From Dipteris shenzhenensis (taxonomy: Eukaryota > Polypodiophyta > Polypodiopsida > Gleicheniales): 64,000 nucleotides of DNA. Location of the stretch: NCBI GenBank assembly GCA_047967505.1, contig CM106540.1. One strand, written 5' to 3'. The notes beneath the pieces were generated by a model. It was given only the letters and a program-made list of their open reading frames with translations, had not been told where the DNA came from and did not search any database. The position numbers and the translations under genes are program-made. Shown here piece after piece: positions 32,950-44,483 of the stretch; position 1 is the stretch's first letter; every line of letters starts with the position of its first letter.

Positions 32950-34170
32950 CCATTAGCGCAAATTCAAGATGAGCAAGACAAAGTCCACCTTAGCAGCCCC
33001 TCATCTCACTGGTGAGGTGGTTACCTAGTGGCTACATTGGGCTAGTAAGCATACTGACCCAACAACTTATAAGACGAATTTCCTTTGGGCAACGTTTGTT
33101 ACTGATCTCAATTCTTGTTTTCTACCGCCGCAGTATATGCTTAACCTAGAGGATGAGTTTTTTGGACTCTCCCAAAATGGGTTGCTTGTGTTGTCTTACA
33201 GAACAAGGTCATCACACTGGCGCAGCAATTGGGCGTGTCTGAGAGCGATAAGTTGAAGCAATTCATGAGGGGATTCGACACGAACATTCGTTTTCCTGTC
33301 CGGAACTTCGACTCGTCCGACTACGAGTGGGTGTTGACTCTCGTCCAGAATTAAGAAATGATGCTGAACGGGGGAGAGCCCAAGTAGGTCCAGAAGGATT
33401 TCAATGCGCAATCAAATAATCCAGCGGGTAAGGATCTTAGAAGAAGGACAACCAGTACCAAAAGAAAGATGGCCAGTCTTCTGGTTAGAGTTCAAGCCCA
33501 AGATGACTCTAGATGAGAAGGCTAAAGTGGGCATTACGAGAGGCTATTTACAGCTTGACAAACAGAAGCGGTACCACCAAGAACTTTGTTGTTTTCATTG
33601 CCACCACATTGCTGGGCATAGCAAGAAGGATTGTCCTAAGTGGCTTGCCGAAAAGCTACGAAAGCGCCCACTTCTACCATCGCCATTGCATTGGCTCTTC
33701 CAGCCCCGCGACAAGCCTTGGCTACAAATGTAGTCTTTCTTGCTTTGAACGCCGTTCCCTTGGTAGTCTTTCAAGGTAAGGAGGGAGACCTCTCAACTAA
33801 AAGAACACTCTTATTCGAGGGTATGACATAGCTAAAGGACACAGAAAGTTCAGAAGATGCCATCTCTCCTCAGCTTACCAAGACAATGGGGTGTACTTTG
33901 GTGCCTCATGAGCTTGCAGTGGATGGGTTCACACTCAGCTTGCACACACACATCATGCATAAGGCCATCTAATTTACTTTTTTTGTTAAGAAGGCTGTTT
34001 TTACGCGGGGCTTTATACTGACACTTTTGATGGGGTGCAACATGATCCTTGGGATTCAGTGGTTTCGTGAGCATGTACTGACGCCTGATTGGCGGCAGGA
34101 TACTAGAAATCCATGGAAAGGATCTTGATAGTATGAAGGCACAGTATGCGGATCCTGCAGAGTTTGGCAC
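32950..34170 (+). pseudogene. gypsy gag and protease remnant
   Basis: Gag traces include PHLTGEVVT, a Trp-rich segment, and LPPQYMLNLEDEFFGLSQNG around 33120-33185. A zinc-knuckle-like CFHCHHIAGHSKKDCPKW follows near 33590-33640, with five residues instead of four between C and H. Protease traces include LVPHELAVDGF near 33900 and LLMGCNMILGIQWF near 34028-34070, the usual retropepsin end. Frames change several times. The RT and RNase H that should follow are absent. Confidence 0.75.
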
Positions 34171-34229
34171 CTAGTTCCAGTTCGCCACGACTCTTGCTCT
34201 AAGGACGGTTGGCTTTTCTATAAGAAAAG

Positions 34230-34863
34230 GTTATGTGTACTCAAAGGCAAATGGTAGTTACTTCTTCATGATGCCCATGACGCCCTTATCGGTGGTCGTA
34301 GAGGTATTAATGGTACTTTGGAGAAGTTAGAGCGCTATTTCTATTGGCCAAAGATGCGGAAGGACGTATCTGGCTATGTTCAGAATTGTCAGATATGTCA
34401 AAAAGTCAAGGCTTCCCACAAGAAGGCGGCTGGTTTACTTATGCCGTTGCCAATACCAGACGGTCCTTTCCAAGACATAAGCATGTTCTTCGTGGGACCA
34501 CTTTCAGTACGCGTAACACTCAATGTCTTACTATTTTGTTGCTTCAGTAAATATTGTATGCTATCCCTGTAAGCAGACGGCCAACGTTGAAGACATAGCT
34601 CCTTTGTTCATAAAGTATTGGTATCCCATTGGAGGGTTGCCAAGGACCATCACATCCGACAGGGTTCTAAATTCACGCTTCATTTTGGGCGAGCCTTGTT
34701 TGATAATTTTGGTACTAAGCTGCATATGTGCAACTCGTTCCATCCGCAATTGAATGGAGGGACGAAAAAGTATAATGGTATGGCGTTTGATATTTTAAAA
34801 TCATATTGTCATGATGCTCTAGGAAAGTGGGAGCAGTTTCTTCCGCTTGTGCAAGCCATTTGA
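34230..34863 (+). pseudogene. gypsy integrase, joined to gag-protease by an internal deletion
   Basis: The zinc-binding module reads GTLEKLERYFYWPKMRKDV and YVQNCQICQKVKA. The core reads FVGPL, then KYWYPIGGLPRTITSDR (second Asp), then SKFTLHFGRALFDNFGTKL and FHPQLNGGTKKYN, where the catalytic Glu is replaced by Lys. The first catalytic Asp region reads ISMFFVGPL, so D is replaced by F as well. Only 60-150 bases separate it from the protease end, so RT and RNase H are deleted. Confidence 0.8.
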
Positions 34864-36005
34864 TTAATACCTATTCTTCAAGCATGTGAAGAACTAGCCT
34901 TCTCAAGAATGCAAATGTGTGCAATGCATGCAGAATTTGAATGTCGATTGGCCCTCCAATGGGGAAGAGCGCCCTTGTGAGAGTACTTGTTTCTATTTCG
35001 ACCTACATGCAAGGTGTGGGAGAGATGGCGGATGAATGCAAGGTGAAAGAGAGAATGCTATGTGAATTTCACAATGAAGGGTGATATCCTTTCATTAATG
35101 TCCCTTGCGATCACTCAAGTTCCATCTTCCCATTTACACCTACCCTTATCCTAATGACCCATGCATCGACCATTCAATGCAACTTAATGCACCATTCCCT
35201 TCCTATTGCCCCTAGGACCTAGACACGTGTGTGCATATCTTTATTAATAAAAGAAGTATCACATGTCCAAATTTGATGCCGTCTGAAGCAGCGGCTCCAG
35301 CTCTACTAGTCCTATCTACTCAGATGATCCACTGCCATAACAAATCAGTCGGTTTCCATCATAAATACATATAATTGTTACACCATTGGCGTATAATATA
35401 TAATAATGTTTTAATGTCTACTAATCATGCATTAGTGATTTGTCTTGTCATGACACTCTTGCTTGAATGGGCAGAAGTCCTCTTCTGGACCCTCTCTTGT
35501 CTCTTTCTCTTGCGTACGCTTTTCTCTTTTACTTTTGCATTTGCATGTCCTCTTCATATTTTGCAAATAGTCTTCTCTTGGTAGTATACGAACTCTTCTG
35601 AATCATAACTTAAATCCCATCTTTAAGTTCTGGTTCCTCTTGATGCTGAATATTCAAAATGTAGAAGTACCACTATAGTGCCTCTTTAGTATCTCTTCAT
35701 GCTCAGAATCCTCTTTTGAATACGAAGCTGCTGAAATCTCTTCATAGTAACCTGCTCAATAAGCTGAACCATATTCTCATCAAACTCTTGAGTATTCAAA
35801 AGATGTTCTCTCACCCAAATGTGTTATTGAACTAGGTAGACCTTGGCCATAGTTGATCTGCGATGGAGAACTACTTAGTCTAGAAACTATAGACCTTCAA
35901 TCTCTTTTTCCAAACTCTTCAATTTCAGCCCTATTCATCCTATCAGATGCTCTACATGGAGGAGAAAATTTTTTATTCTCTATCCATACTCTACAATGAA
36001 TATAT
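34864..36005. other. no gene recognised
   Basis: Low-similarity sequence with TTC-rich parts between 35450 and 35960. A minus-strand frame around 35650-35830 reads SKEDSEHEEILKRHYS but matches nothing known to me. It may belong to the gag element to its right. Confidence 0.35.
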
Positions 36006-37121
36006 CTACTCTCTATTCAGTTTACACATCCATACACCAGTGTTGGCTGAATGGATAACATTTACTCTTGGTTCTATGTTCATCGTAGAGTCTTGGGATG
36101 AGGAGGTAGAAGCCTCACCCTCCTGCTTGGATGCTTTGGCTTTCCCTTTTACAGAATTGGTTTTGGCAATTTTGGCTAATAGAGTAGGACATTTATGCCA
36201 TGGATGCCTTGGCTTATGTTTCTTACATCCGAAACATTTACCCTCCTTAATTAGCTTTTTCTTCTCATCGTTAGTCATGGAAGGAAATGGTATCCATCTA
36301 GGACGCGATTGACTTTTAACATTTTGTACAATAGCTTTCTCCTTTCCTTTGTTGAAGGGTTTACGAGGATTCAGTTTCCTCTCATCAATCTCAACCAATT
36401 TAGTGAGGTTTTTCAAGGTGGTTGGGTTGAACATTTCAACCTCATATCTCACTATCGGGGTTAGGGCTGCTAAATACTTCTTCCTTCTATCATCCTCACT
36501 CTTCTCAGGTAACTCTAAAGAGAATTTTTAGAACCTAGCTGTAAATTCAGCATTACTCTCGTTATCAAATTCCCTGAACCTTTCCTAGCGGAAGGTCAAT
36601 TCTTCTTCATGCCTTGGAGGCATGAAAGTGGTCTTAGACTGCTCTACAAACTTGGATCATTGTAGAATAGGATCTTTCCCCGTTTGTAATAAGGACCAGC
36701 ACATTAAAGAAGGATACTATTGAAGAATAGGATCTTTCCTCGTTTGTAATGAGGACCACCACATTAAAGCATCCTTCTGTAGATGTAGTGTGGCAAGAGC
36801 AAGCTTGTCGTGGCTGGTCTTATCTTGATGGGCAAAATATAGCTCAAAATGGCGAATCCAATTGAGGAATTTATCCACCTCTCTTGCTCCATCATACTTT
36901 GGGAACTCTATTCTCTCTCGAGGTTGAAATTTGGCTCTCTTCAAGGGGGTACTTAAATCTTCATCCCCAAAATTCAGCACTCTCTTAGTCCCAAATTTGG
37001 TCATAATGGACTGTTCAATCATATGGCTAAGCTGAGAAACCAGCTTATCAACGGGAGAATCCTCTCTCCCTCTTGCACTTGGATTATAATCCATGTGTAC
37101 GGGATTTTGAGTTGAAGGCAT
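36006..37121 (-). pseudogene. gypsy gag with atypical zinc knuckle
   Basis: 37121-36717 gives RERIEFPKYDGAREVDKFLN and WIRHFELYFAHQDKTSHDKL, then MWWSSLQ, a Retrotrans_gag domain. 36452-36006 gives the C-terminal part with CFGCKKHKPRHPWHKCP, a longer-spaced knuckle seen in some plant gypsy gags, and a Lys/Ser-rich tail. Between them a tandem duplication of about 60 bases (units from 36664 and 36724, both starting GAATAGGATCTTTCC) breaks the frame. No polymerase follows on its 3' side. Confidence 0.8.
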
Positions 37122-37687
37122 AAACTCAGTGCCTTGCTCTTGGATGGACTCGTTTCTTCCTTCATTTCTGAAAGAAAACTCCCTATCAAGAGATTCTTGA
37201 AGGAGAGATGAAGGTAATTCTATACGTGGGTTATCATACTCAATATGTGTGTAACTCTCATCTACATTATCCTCTTCAGGAGGAGGTGATGGTGTTCTCT
37301 CCTATCTCCTTCTGGTAGTGGAGGAAAAAGGACAAGTTCATTATTAAATATCCCTTCTCCTTCCATTCTTTCCTTTTAGTAATACAAGAGAGAAAATGAC
37401 TCGCTGTAATTTTAGAAAAGGGGTTTATTTTACAGCAAAAGTCAAGTGTTGTAGAATTGGTGGTACTTATCCGACTCCCGCTTTGCTTGTGTCGAAAAAC
37501 TACTTCAAACGACCTCTTCTTCCTTCTCTTTTAGCCTTTCTTCCTTGCTTTTATGCTGTAAACTGGTACACACCATTTGGGCTATTTGTTTTGAGTGGAT
37601 TGGAGCTCTAGATACCGTTATAGGGGGTACTTGGTGGGTGGATCACCCCCTTAAAATCTTGTTTCAATCCGACTTTCCGTTGGGGAG

Positions 37688-37707
37688 ATCGGGGGGGGGG
37701 GAGGGGG
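37688..37707 (+). other. purine-only G-rich tract
   Basis: GGGGGGGGG, A and GGGGGG in succession. It could be the polypurine tract of a plus-strand element whose LTR lies at about 37720-38640, but the LTR start was not fixed. Confidence 0.35.
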
Positions 37708-37719
37708 GTTCTCTTTTCC

Positions 37720-38640
37720 CCACAGTTTGAGCCCTTGTCCAAGGAGAGTCAGGCACAAGCTACATAGGTCAGTCTCTCAGCCTTAGGTCAAGTCAGAAGA
37801 TCAGTCCTTGTTCACTAGTACCCACTGGAGAACAGTAGGTTATTGTTTCCATCTTAGGATTCTAGGTCAGTCTAGGTCTCAATCTAGGATAGGACCTATT
37901 CTGGGCCCCCTCAAGGTTGGGACAATGAAGAGGAATGGGCTGGGGAAGGGCTGCTTTTTTAGGCTGCCCCTGCACCCCTCCCTACGTAGGATTTTATGGG
38001 GCAAAGGGCTTTCAAAGCCAGCCCAAACCAGCCGACTGAAAGTTGGCCAGTTTGGGGCTGGTTGGCTCAGCCCCAGCCCCCTATATAAAGGGGGGCTCTA
38101 GGCCTCTTTCCTCACTCAGCCTACCAGCCTTCAGACACTCCGACAGCTCCTCTCCAGCCCCCTTTTGCAGCCCTGAACACTGCCAAAGTTAGCCCTGATC
38201 AGCCTCAGCTCTTGGCCCTCAGTTCAGCCTTCCCGGAAGGTGTCTATGCAGCACAACAGTCAGGGATTTGGAGCAGTAAACGGAGTTAGGTTTGGGTACT
38301 GTTTCAGAAGCTCTTTGAAGTTCTCTTTTGTAGTTTGCACAGCTCTATATCTCAGTCATATCTCAGCTCTCTCTTAGATTCTATTACTCCTAGCTTTCAC
38401 TCTCACTCACGTAGTAACCCTGCATACTGGTGGACAGCACAAGCCTCTTCCTTTCATTGCAGAAGTGCCCTACATCGTCAGTGTGGACAACATCAAGGAC
38501 TCGGTATTTGTTGGAGTTACCTCTCAGGTGATTGGGTCTGCAATACATGTGCACAGTGTACTCTTCAGAAGCGCGTTTCCGTGCTCTCTCGAAGAGTGTT
38601 ATTTTGATCTTTCAATTCTCCAAGTATTAAAGCAAAATTC
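37720..38640 (+). repeat. LTR-like promoter region, plus strand
   Basis: The sequence has a clear plant TATA box, CTATATAAAG (38081-38090). It is preceded by GACTGAAAGTTGGCCAGTTT, and the LTR at 41655-42297 has a similar GACTGAAGAGTCCGGCCAGT upstream of its own TATA (CCTATAAAAGG, minus strand). That likeness suggests a related LTR in opposite orientation. Both edges are uncertain. Confidence 0.45.
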
Positions 38641-38759
38641 TCCCCTGAGCGCCCTCAGTGGGTACAGGGGCGCAATCGGTTGTCGTCTCTATTCTCTCTC
38701 TACCCTCATCTTTGTGGATAAGATAACCGTTGCATGTTACAACTTTGTACCATGGTGTC

Positions 38760-39640
38760 TAGAAATATGGATCCATATGGTACTAGTTGCGCATCTCTTC
38801 TATAGAAGACTCTTGTACTATGGAAATAGAGGTGACCATTCCTCGTCTGCTAAGAGCATCTGCCACAACATTCTCTGATCTTGGCTGATACTCCATCATG
38901 TTGCCAAATTGCTGAAAAGTCTGGCTCCATCCGGTCTGGCGTTTAGACCACTGAGTGGGAGGCATGGTTTGAAGCCACCGCAAGATGTGATGATCTATGT
39001 GAACTGTGAAATGCTGACTATATAAAAAATGTTTTCATGTCTTGAGGGCATGGATGATTGCAAATAACAACTTGTCATAGACTGAGTATCTGGTCTCTGT
39101 CAGAATCAACTTGCGTCTCTCAAATGGGTGACCATTCTGCTCTAGACCTTCTCCTATGGCATAATCATTGGCATCGGTCCGTACATTGAAGGGTTGTTCC
39201 CATTGTGCCAAAGCTAGGCACGGAGCTGTGGTGACTGTCTCCTTCAGCTGGTGGAAGGCCGAAAGAGTTGCTGGAGTAAAGGTGATAGGTTACTTTTTCG
39301 CTTTTACTCCCCGTAAAAGGTCAGTGATGGGAAATGCAATTTTTTGCCAAGTACTTGATATGCTTCCTATATGCCTGGCAAATGCCCATTAACATTCTAA
39401 CCTCCCCAGGTGTGGTAGGCACCTCCCACTCTGCTATATCCTTCACCTTAGCTGGGTCTAGGCGAACACTTGCCAGAGTGATGATGTACCCCAAATAATG
39501 TACCTCTTTCAAGAAAAAGCTGATTTTCTTGGCATTGATGTACAACTGGTTGTTCTTTAGAAGTTGAAGATCCTGCTGAACGTGCTTCATATGTTGCGAT
39601 GGATCCTTTGAGAAAATCAGATTATTGTTGAGAAACACAA
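38760..39640 (-). pseudogene. gypsy RT C-terminal half and RNase H, catalytic box lost
   Basis: From 39638 the frame reads FLNNNLIFSKDPSQHMKHVQ and VHYLGYIITLASVRLDPAKV, the thumb and palm parts of gypsy RT. The YxDD box is FLNN, so both Asp are Asn. Toward 38783 come the RNase H end traces QFGNMMEYQPRSENVVADAL with SRR. No integrase follows; at about 38640-38760 the element meets unrelated sequence. Confidence 0.8.
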
Positions 39641-39960
39641 AGAGTACAGATTTAATGTTTGAAGATCCGGAGCATCATATGGTTTAAGGACGTGGGTGCC
39701 CTTGTGAAATTGGAGGGCATCACCATGAACTCATGTTGGGCTTTCACTATGATGAAGGCCGTCTTCTGGATATCCACCGATTCGTGAATCTAGATGTGAA
39801 GGTACCCGCTCTTTAAAGAACATCTTGGCTTCGTTAAGGCACTCCAAGATGTAGTCGATCCTCGACATGGGAAACGTGCTCTTGATGGTCAGCTTGTTCA
39901 GTGCATGGTAATCCACACACATCCGAGCTGAGTTGTCCTTCTAGACGAAAAGGATCGAAG
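39641..39960 (-). pseudogene. gypsy RT N-terminal half
   Basis: CVDYHALNKLTIKSTFPMSR and IDYILECLNEAKMFFK are the RT fingers region (usually vDYRaLN..Ti...PlP.id..l). The frame then shifts before motif A. It belongs to the same element as 38760-39640 and the gag to its right. Confidence 0.85.
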
Positions 39961-40229
39961 CTGCATATGGTGAATTATTGGGGCATATGAAGCCACTGCG
40001 TAACAACTGGTCTAATTGCTAGCTATTTGCCCATCCTCCTATCTTCAGAGTGGTTGCCGAGGCCACCTTGTTGCTCTCCGCTTGTTGTCCCATTCAAGCC
40101 GATGATTTTTGAGGGCGTGAGAGTCAACTTGGTTCGCTGAGCGGCTTTGGTAGAAATGATGTCCTCGGAACTCTTTGAATTTGCGAGAATAAGAACTTTC
40201 TAGCCGTAGAACTGGAACATAGTGGGAAA

Positions 40230-41585
40230 CTATTGAGAGTCCCCCTCTATGGATCTTCGATCTTCTCTATAACCATTGAGGAGGTCTTGGTTGGAGTCAA
40301 AGCTATAGAAGAACCATTTGATGTGGCTCCATCTGCCTGAAGCTTCTTAAAACGTGGGCAATCTTGCTCTTTGTGCCCCTGCTCATGGCAAAAGAAGCAT
40401 CGGTTTTCTTTGGCATAGGTATCTCGGGTTGCTGCGTCCAAGTACCCTCCATAGCCATTGCTGTCTTTCACCATGCAATTTTTCTTTTGTTGCCATGTGC
40501 CGGATTTCTTCCCTCCATCAAGAGCGGTGAAATCCATGGGCTTCTTACCGTTGACTTGTTTGGGTCCTTGACCCTTGTGCATGACTTGTGTAAGCTCATA
40601 TGCACACTCATGGTCCCGTGGTGGAAAACTATGGACGTACCACTAGATGTTTGAATGCAGCCCATGAAGGAATTTGCTCAGCTTTTGATTGTCCTCTAGC
40701 TGCGACTGTAGAAATACCTACGTGAATTTGTTGGCATAATGATTCACTGACTCAGTGTCCCCCTGGCATAGCTTGTAGAACTAACTCTGGAGCCCGTCTG
40801 GTGTGGCAAGAACTGTGATCGGAGATCTTTCACGAATTTCGTCCAGCTGCAAAGAGGTGTCTCCTCATCTGCATCATATTGGTCCTTTTGCCACTTGAGC
40901 CATTAGGTGACCGCCTCGCCTGTAAGGTGTATGGATGCTAGTATGCACCGCTCGTTGTCATTCGTAGTAGGCATCACTACAAAATAACTTTCGAACTGAT
41001 CGAGCCATGAAGTCAACACTAAGGGTCCTTGCTTACCATTATACCATGCTACGTTGAGCTTACTCGGAAAGGAAGGCCTAACTGGAGGTGAAAGTCTCTC
41101 CTTTGCCCCCCCCCCCCCCCCCGCCCCCCCCGCGCTAGTTAGAGTAGAGAAATGAGGAGCTGCCAGTCCCGTTCTTCCTTCTCTCCTCGAGTGGTACACT
41201 TCTGGTCTTCCTTTTCTTCTCAAGTGGTTGTTCTCTAAGCTCCCTAGCCTTCTGGGCCTCGTGGTCCTGAAGTTCCTTGGCTTCTTTGAGCCTCTCGATC
41301 TCGTTCTTCTTTTGCCTCCCGAGCTGCCCTATCGCGCTCTTTGGCAGCTTGCGCATGATCTTCCGGCATTTCCTGAAGTTGGGTCATGCGGGTGAAGAGA
41401 GCCTTGGACTGCTGTTGCTGCATTTGCATCTGCATCATAGCCTGCAACATTGCTGTCATGGCAGACATGGAAGTACCTGCAGGATTCTGTGGTCGTGGGG
41501 GGTTAGAACCTGATCCCTCCTCCCCTCCTATTTTGGACTGCTCAGTGGCGCTCATGGTGTCCTTACCGGATCTTGTCTGGGTCAT
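40230..41585 (-). pseudogene. gypsy gag with CCHC zinc knuckle
   Basis: The likely start at 41585 (MTQTRSGKDTMSATEQ) leads into a Met/Gln-rich and Glu/Arg-rich N-terminus. The gag domain follows at 41060-40700 with SWLDQFESYFVVM and ASIHLTGEAVTWL. The zinc knuckle CFFCHEQGHKEQDCP (CX2CX4HX4C) is near 40350-40395. Frames are broken at the C-tract near 41107-41130 and elsewhere. The primer-binding site and LTR lie directly to the right. Confidence 0.85.
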
Positions 41586-41640
41586 AAACGGTGGGAGCTG
41601 TACCTAAACGGACCCTCCCTATTGCAAGAAAGAAAACTGA

Positions 41641-41653
41641 ATCTTTGATACCA
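41641..41653 (-). promoter_or_regulatory. primer-binding site
   Basis: The minus strand reads TGGTATCAAAGAT, one base from the LTR end. It resembles the initiator-Met site for its first eight bases and then diverges. Confidence 0.6.
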
Positions 41654-41654
41654 A

Positions 41655-42297
41655 TGTTGCGGGAGATAGACTGGCTCACTCTCTCGTGCTCAACACTAAC
41701 TGAACTGATAGAACTGATGCACTCAATACACAAGTGATGTTGTGGATGTGAGAGAATCAGAGGGAGAGAATATAGCGGGTGTCCGAAGAGGAAATATATA
41801 ACTGAATGTATGAATGCCCAATGGGCTGAATACAAGTGTATGAAGGGATGAAACCCTCACTACAAACTGTAATGGAAATCCCTGTAAATCCAAGCCTACC
41901 CTGCTGGTCTGCTGTGGGGAATCCTGACTGCTGAGGTGAGCACTGAAGGCCCAGAAGTGGATGAGAAATGAGGGACCAAGGGGCTGCCTTTTATAGGCCC
42001 CCTTGGGCCTAGAAACTGGCCGGACTCTTCAGTCTGCTGCACTGACTGGCTGACAAGCTGACCGGCCTGCTGGAGGCTGCATTGACCTGTACTTTGCTGA
42101 TGTGGAAGTCGGTGCTGACTGTTGACATCAGTGCTGATGTCATCGCTGGCACTTGGCAGCTCCTGCGCTGCCTGCAACTGCTGACCTGTCTACTGCCTGC
42201 ATGGCAGACTGCTGATGTGGTTGCCTGTGTGGCAATGGCTGTGCTGGCTGCCTGCGTGGTAGTCCAGCATGGCCACGGGCTTGGGGTTGCCCATGAC
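41655..42297 (-). repeat. 5' LTR of the gypsy element at 38760-41585
   Basis: On the plus strand it runs TGTTGCGGGAG to GCCCATGACA, so the minus-strand LTR starts TGTCATGGGC and ends CCGCAACA. It is 643 bases with a TATA-like CCTATAAAAGG near 41985-41995. The partner 3' LTR is not present to the left. Confidence 0.75.
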
Positions 42298-42345
42298 ACC
42301 AAATCTCAAAAGAATTGGGCATGGTTTTCCCACATTTTCCCATGA

Positions 42346-42822
42346 TGTTCACACAGAAACAGAACTAACCCTAACTTTGGCTAACTCTTGAGGCTAATTA
42401 CACATTCCTAGACTAGTCCTCATCAAGCCCTAGAGCAGACATGAGTAATTCAGACAGGAAGTACTTGCCTCGACTAGAGCATTTCCATTTAGAAGCAGGG
42501 TGTACAATGCTGAAGTGAACAGGAGTTAGAGTTGAAGAGTGAGTGAGGTGCTGGACTCACAACAGTACCTGTGAGGGGCTACACAAGGACAGTCCAGGTT
42601 AATTCCTTATTGAATTTCAGCTTGAGCCAAGAGCTCAGCTTTATAAATCCAATTTGTTATTATAACAGCGTTTTGATCATAAGCTCAGTACAAATGAGGT
42701 AGTGAGGCCTTTTATGATAATACCCCCACAATTGCCATGTGGCAACTCCAAAACAGTCTAGGGTACATTGTACTAACTACAAAGCCATTCAAACAGATAA
42801 CTAAACTAATCCCTTTGTAACA
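42346..42822 (-). repeat. LTR of another minus-strand element, with adjoining polypurine tract
   Basis: The right edge reads TTGTAACA, so the minus strand starts TGTTACAAAGG directly after the purine run TCAGGGGAGA (42823-42832). The left edge TGTTCACAC gives the minus-strand end GTGTGAACA. It is 477 bases with a TTTATAAAG TATA-like box on the minus strand. The internal region to the right is not recognisable past 43080. Confidence 0.6.
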
Positions 42823-42832
42823 TCTCCCCTGA

Positions 42833-43286
42833 GAATGTTGTAGGCTGCATTGGTCAGCCATGCAGGCTGCTGCTGCTCCACGTACTGCCTGTGCTGCAAC
42901 TACAACGTACTGCCTGTGCTGCACCAATTTACAGGACGATGCTTATGTGTGGCTGCTGCTGCTGCACCATCAAGCCTGGCTGGGAGCTGTCTATTGCTCC
43001 TGACCAGCCCCAACTTACCCATCCTGCATGCTATGCAATGTCTTGTAGAGGATGCATGTAAATGAAGGGTGCTAATAAGAAACATGTAGCACTATTTGAC
43101 CAACCTTTTGTTGGCTTCTATATCTTTCATTCAAGGGGTATTGCCTAGAGCAAGATCCGCATGGTTTTTAACAGTGTAGTCCGATATGTTTTTCTGATTT
43201 CTCTCTTTGAAGATATGGTAAAATTTTGTTGGTTTATGGGCTGTTTACTATTGTATTGCACACTAATGTGCTATTATTTTGAACAG
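42833..43286. other. upstream flank of the uL18 gene
   Basis: CTGCTGCTG-rich and GTACTGCCTGTGCTGC duplicated words occur near 42885-42920; then AT-rich sequence leads to an acceptor-like TTTTGAACAG at 43277-43286. Promoter elements of the gene were not identified. Confidence 0.4.
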
Positions 43287-43309
43287 ATATTGCTGTTGAC
43301 TTTGCAAGG

Positions 43310-44393
43310 ATGGCACAGGTGTGTTTCTATACTAGCTTACAATAGTAATTCTTTGATCTAAGAGAGAGTGCCACGACTTCACAATTCTTATTCCAATTGC
43401 AACCAGAGTATAGAGTGGTTTGATCATTGTTTATAGATGATTTATTTGCCCCTAAATGATTTAAAAAAAATATTATCCATGTATATACTTCAAATTCACT
43501 TGGAGGAAGGAATTTGTTTTTGCAATTCTTGTGTACAAGATTTTCAAAAGAACCCGAATGGTATATGTCTGTGTGTGACGAGCGACGACGCCATCAAGAA
43601 GAACGACGTGCCATTAATCTATTGATTTTTGGTGAAGCAAGCAGCAGTGTTTCCTCATTATTATGGGTGTCCCATCCCTCGACGTGTCTCCAATCTTACT
43701 CGGACCTCACCGCACTCGATGTTCCCATCATCACTCACTTTCCCCCCTTTTGCTACTTGTGCTTTCTTTGTAATAGTACTTTCCCTTTCTTCTGCTGCTT
43801 ATTCATGTGATTTGGTAGCTTGTATGTTGATTTGTGCTGTTATTCCTCTGTGAGGGATAATGGTGTCCAATCCTCAAGGATTTATGGTTATCTTATTCTT
43901 GCTTCCATGTTCTGATTTTATTCCTGCCAGAAGGATTTCTACTCTTATAATTTGTTTGAGCATAAAAGTTCTGTATTATGTGAAAGGGCTCTCTTTTTCA
44001 TATGATAGCCTGGAGCATTTACATTGTGATCTATTGGGAGTTATATTTCAGGTGCGCTTGACAACTCCCCAAAACAGAACCTCAAAGTACTTGAAGCTGT
44101 ATGTCCTCAAGGTCTTTTTCTCAAACAAGTACATCACAGCACAAGTATTCCACACCCCCACATGTACAGTCGCAGCAGCTGCTTGTTCACAGGAGAGGGA
44201 ACTGAGAAAGAGCATGGAAACACATGCTGATTGTGCAGCAGCAGCAAAAATTGGCGAGATTTTGGCCAACAGGTTGAAGACGAGGGAAATACCAGCCATA
44301 CATTTTTACTATACCAAGGAGCAGAGATATCATGGAAAACTCAAGGCCTTGATTGACAGTGTCAGGGAGAACGGGGTCAAATTTGTTGGCTGA
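43310..44393 (+). CDS. ribosomal protein uL18 family (L18p/L5e), plant mitochondrial type, two exons
   Basis: uL18 binds 5S rRNA at the central protuberance of the large ribosomal subunit. The first exon contributes only ATGGCACAG (43310-43318) before a GTGTGT donor. The intron is 733 bases and ends TTATATTTCAG at 44051. The second exon (44052-44393) completes a 116-residue protein starting MAQVRLTTP, with VLKVFFSNKYITAQVFHT, SQERELRKSMETHADCAAAA and KIGEILANRL, and ending REIPAIHFYY, KEQRYHGKLKALIDSVREN and GVKFVG. This matches the short plant uL18-like proteins in length and pattern (N.Y..AQV, Y.GK..A.ID..RE.G). No stop or frameshift is present. The 5' leader is probably also spliced, at 43286/43287. 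No N-terminal transit peptide is obvious, so mitochondrial location rests on family similarity. Confidence 0.85.
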
Positions 44394-44483
44394 TCAGGAG
44401 TTAACTGGGCTATAATCAACTGATTTAAATTCCATCAGAGCATAAACTTGCTTGGGGTCACAAGCTTGAGGCGATTCTGCATG

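Noticed and set aside
41100-41130. Long C-tract possibly marking a sequencing error or promoter
   Set aside because: A homopolymer within a dead gag. It may be real or an assembly error, and nothing can be concluded.
43860-44393. A 177-codon uninterrupted frame ending in the uL18 sequence
   Set aside because: The first 64 codons lie in the intron, have a hydrophobic composition unlike the family, and are removed by the ATTTCAG acceptor at 44051. The protein starts at 43310.
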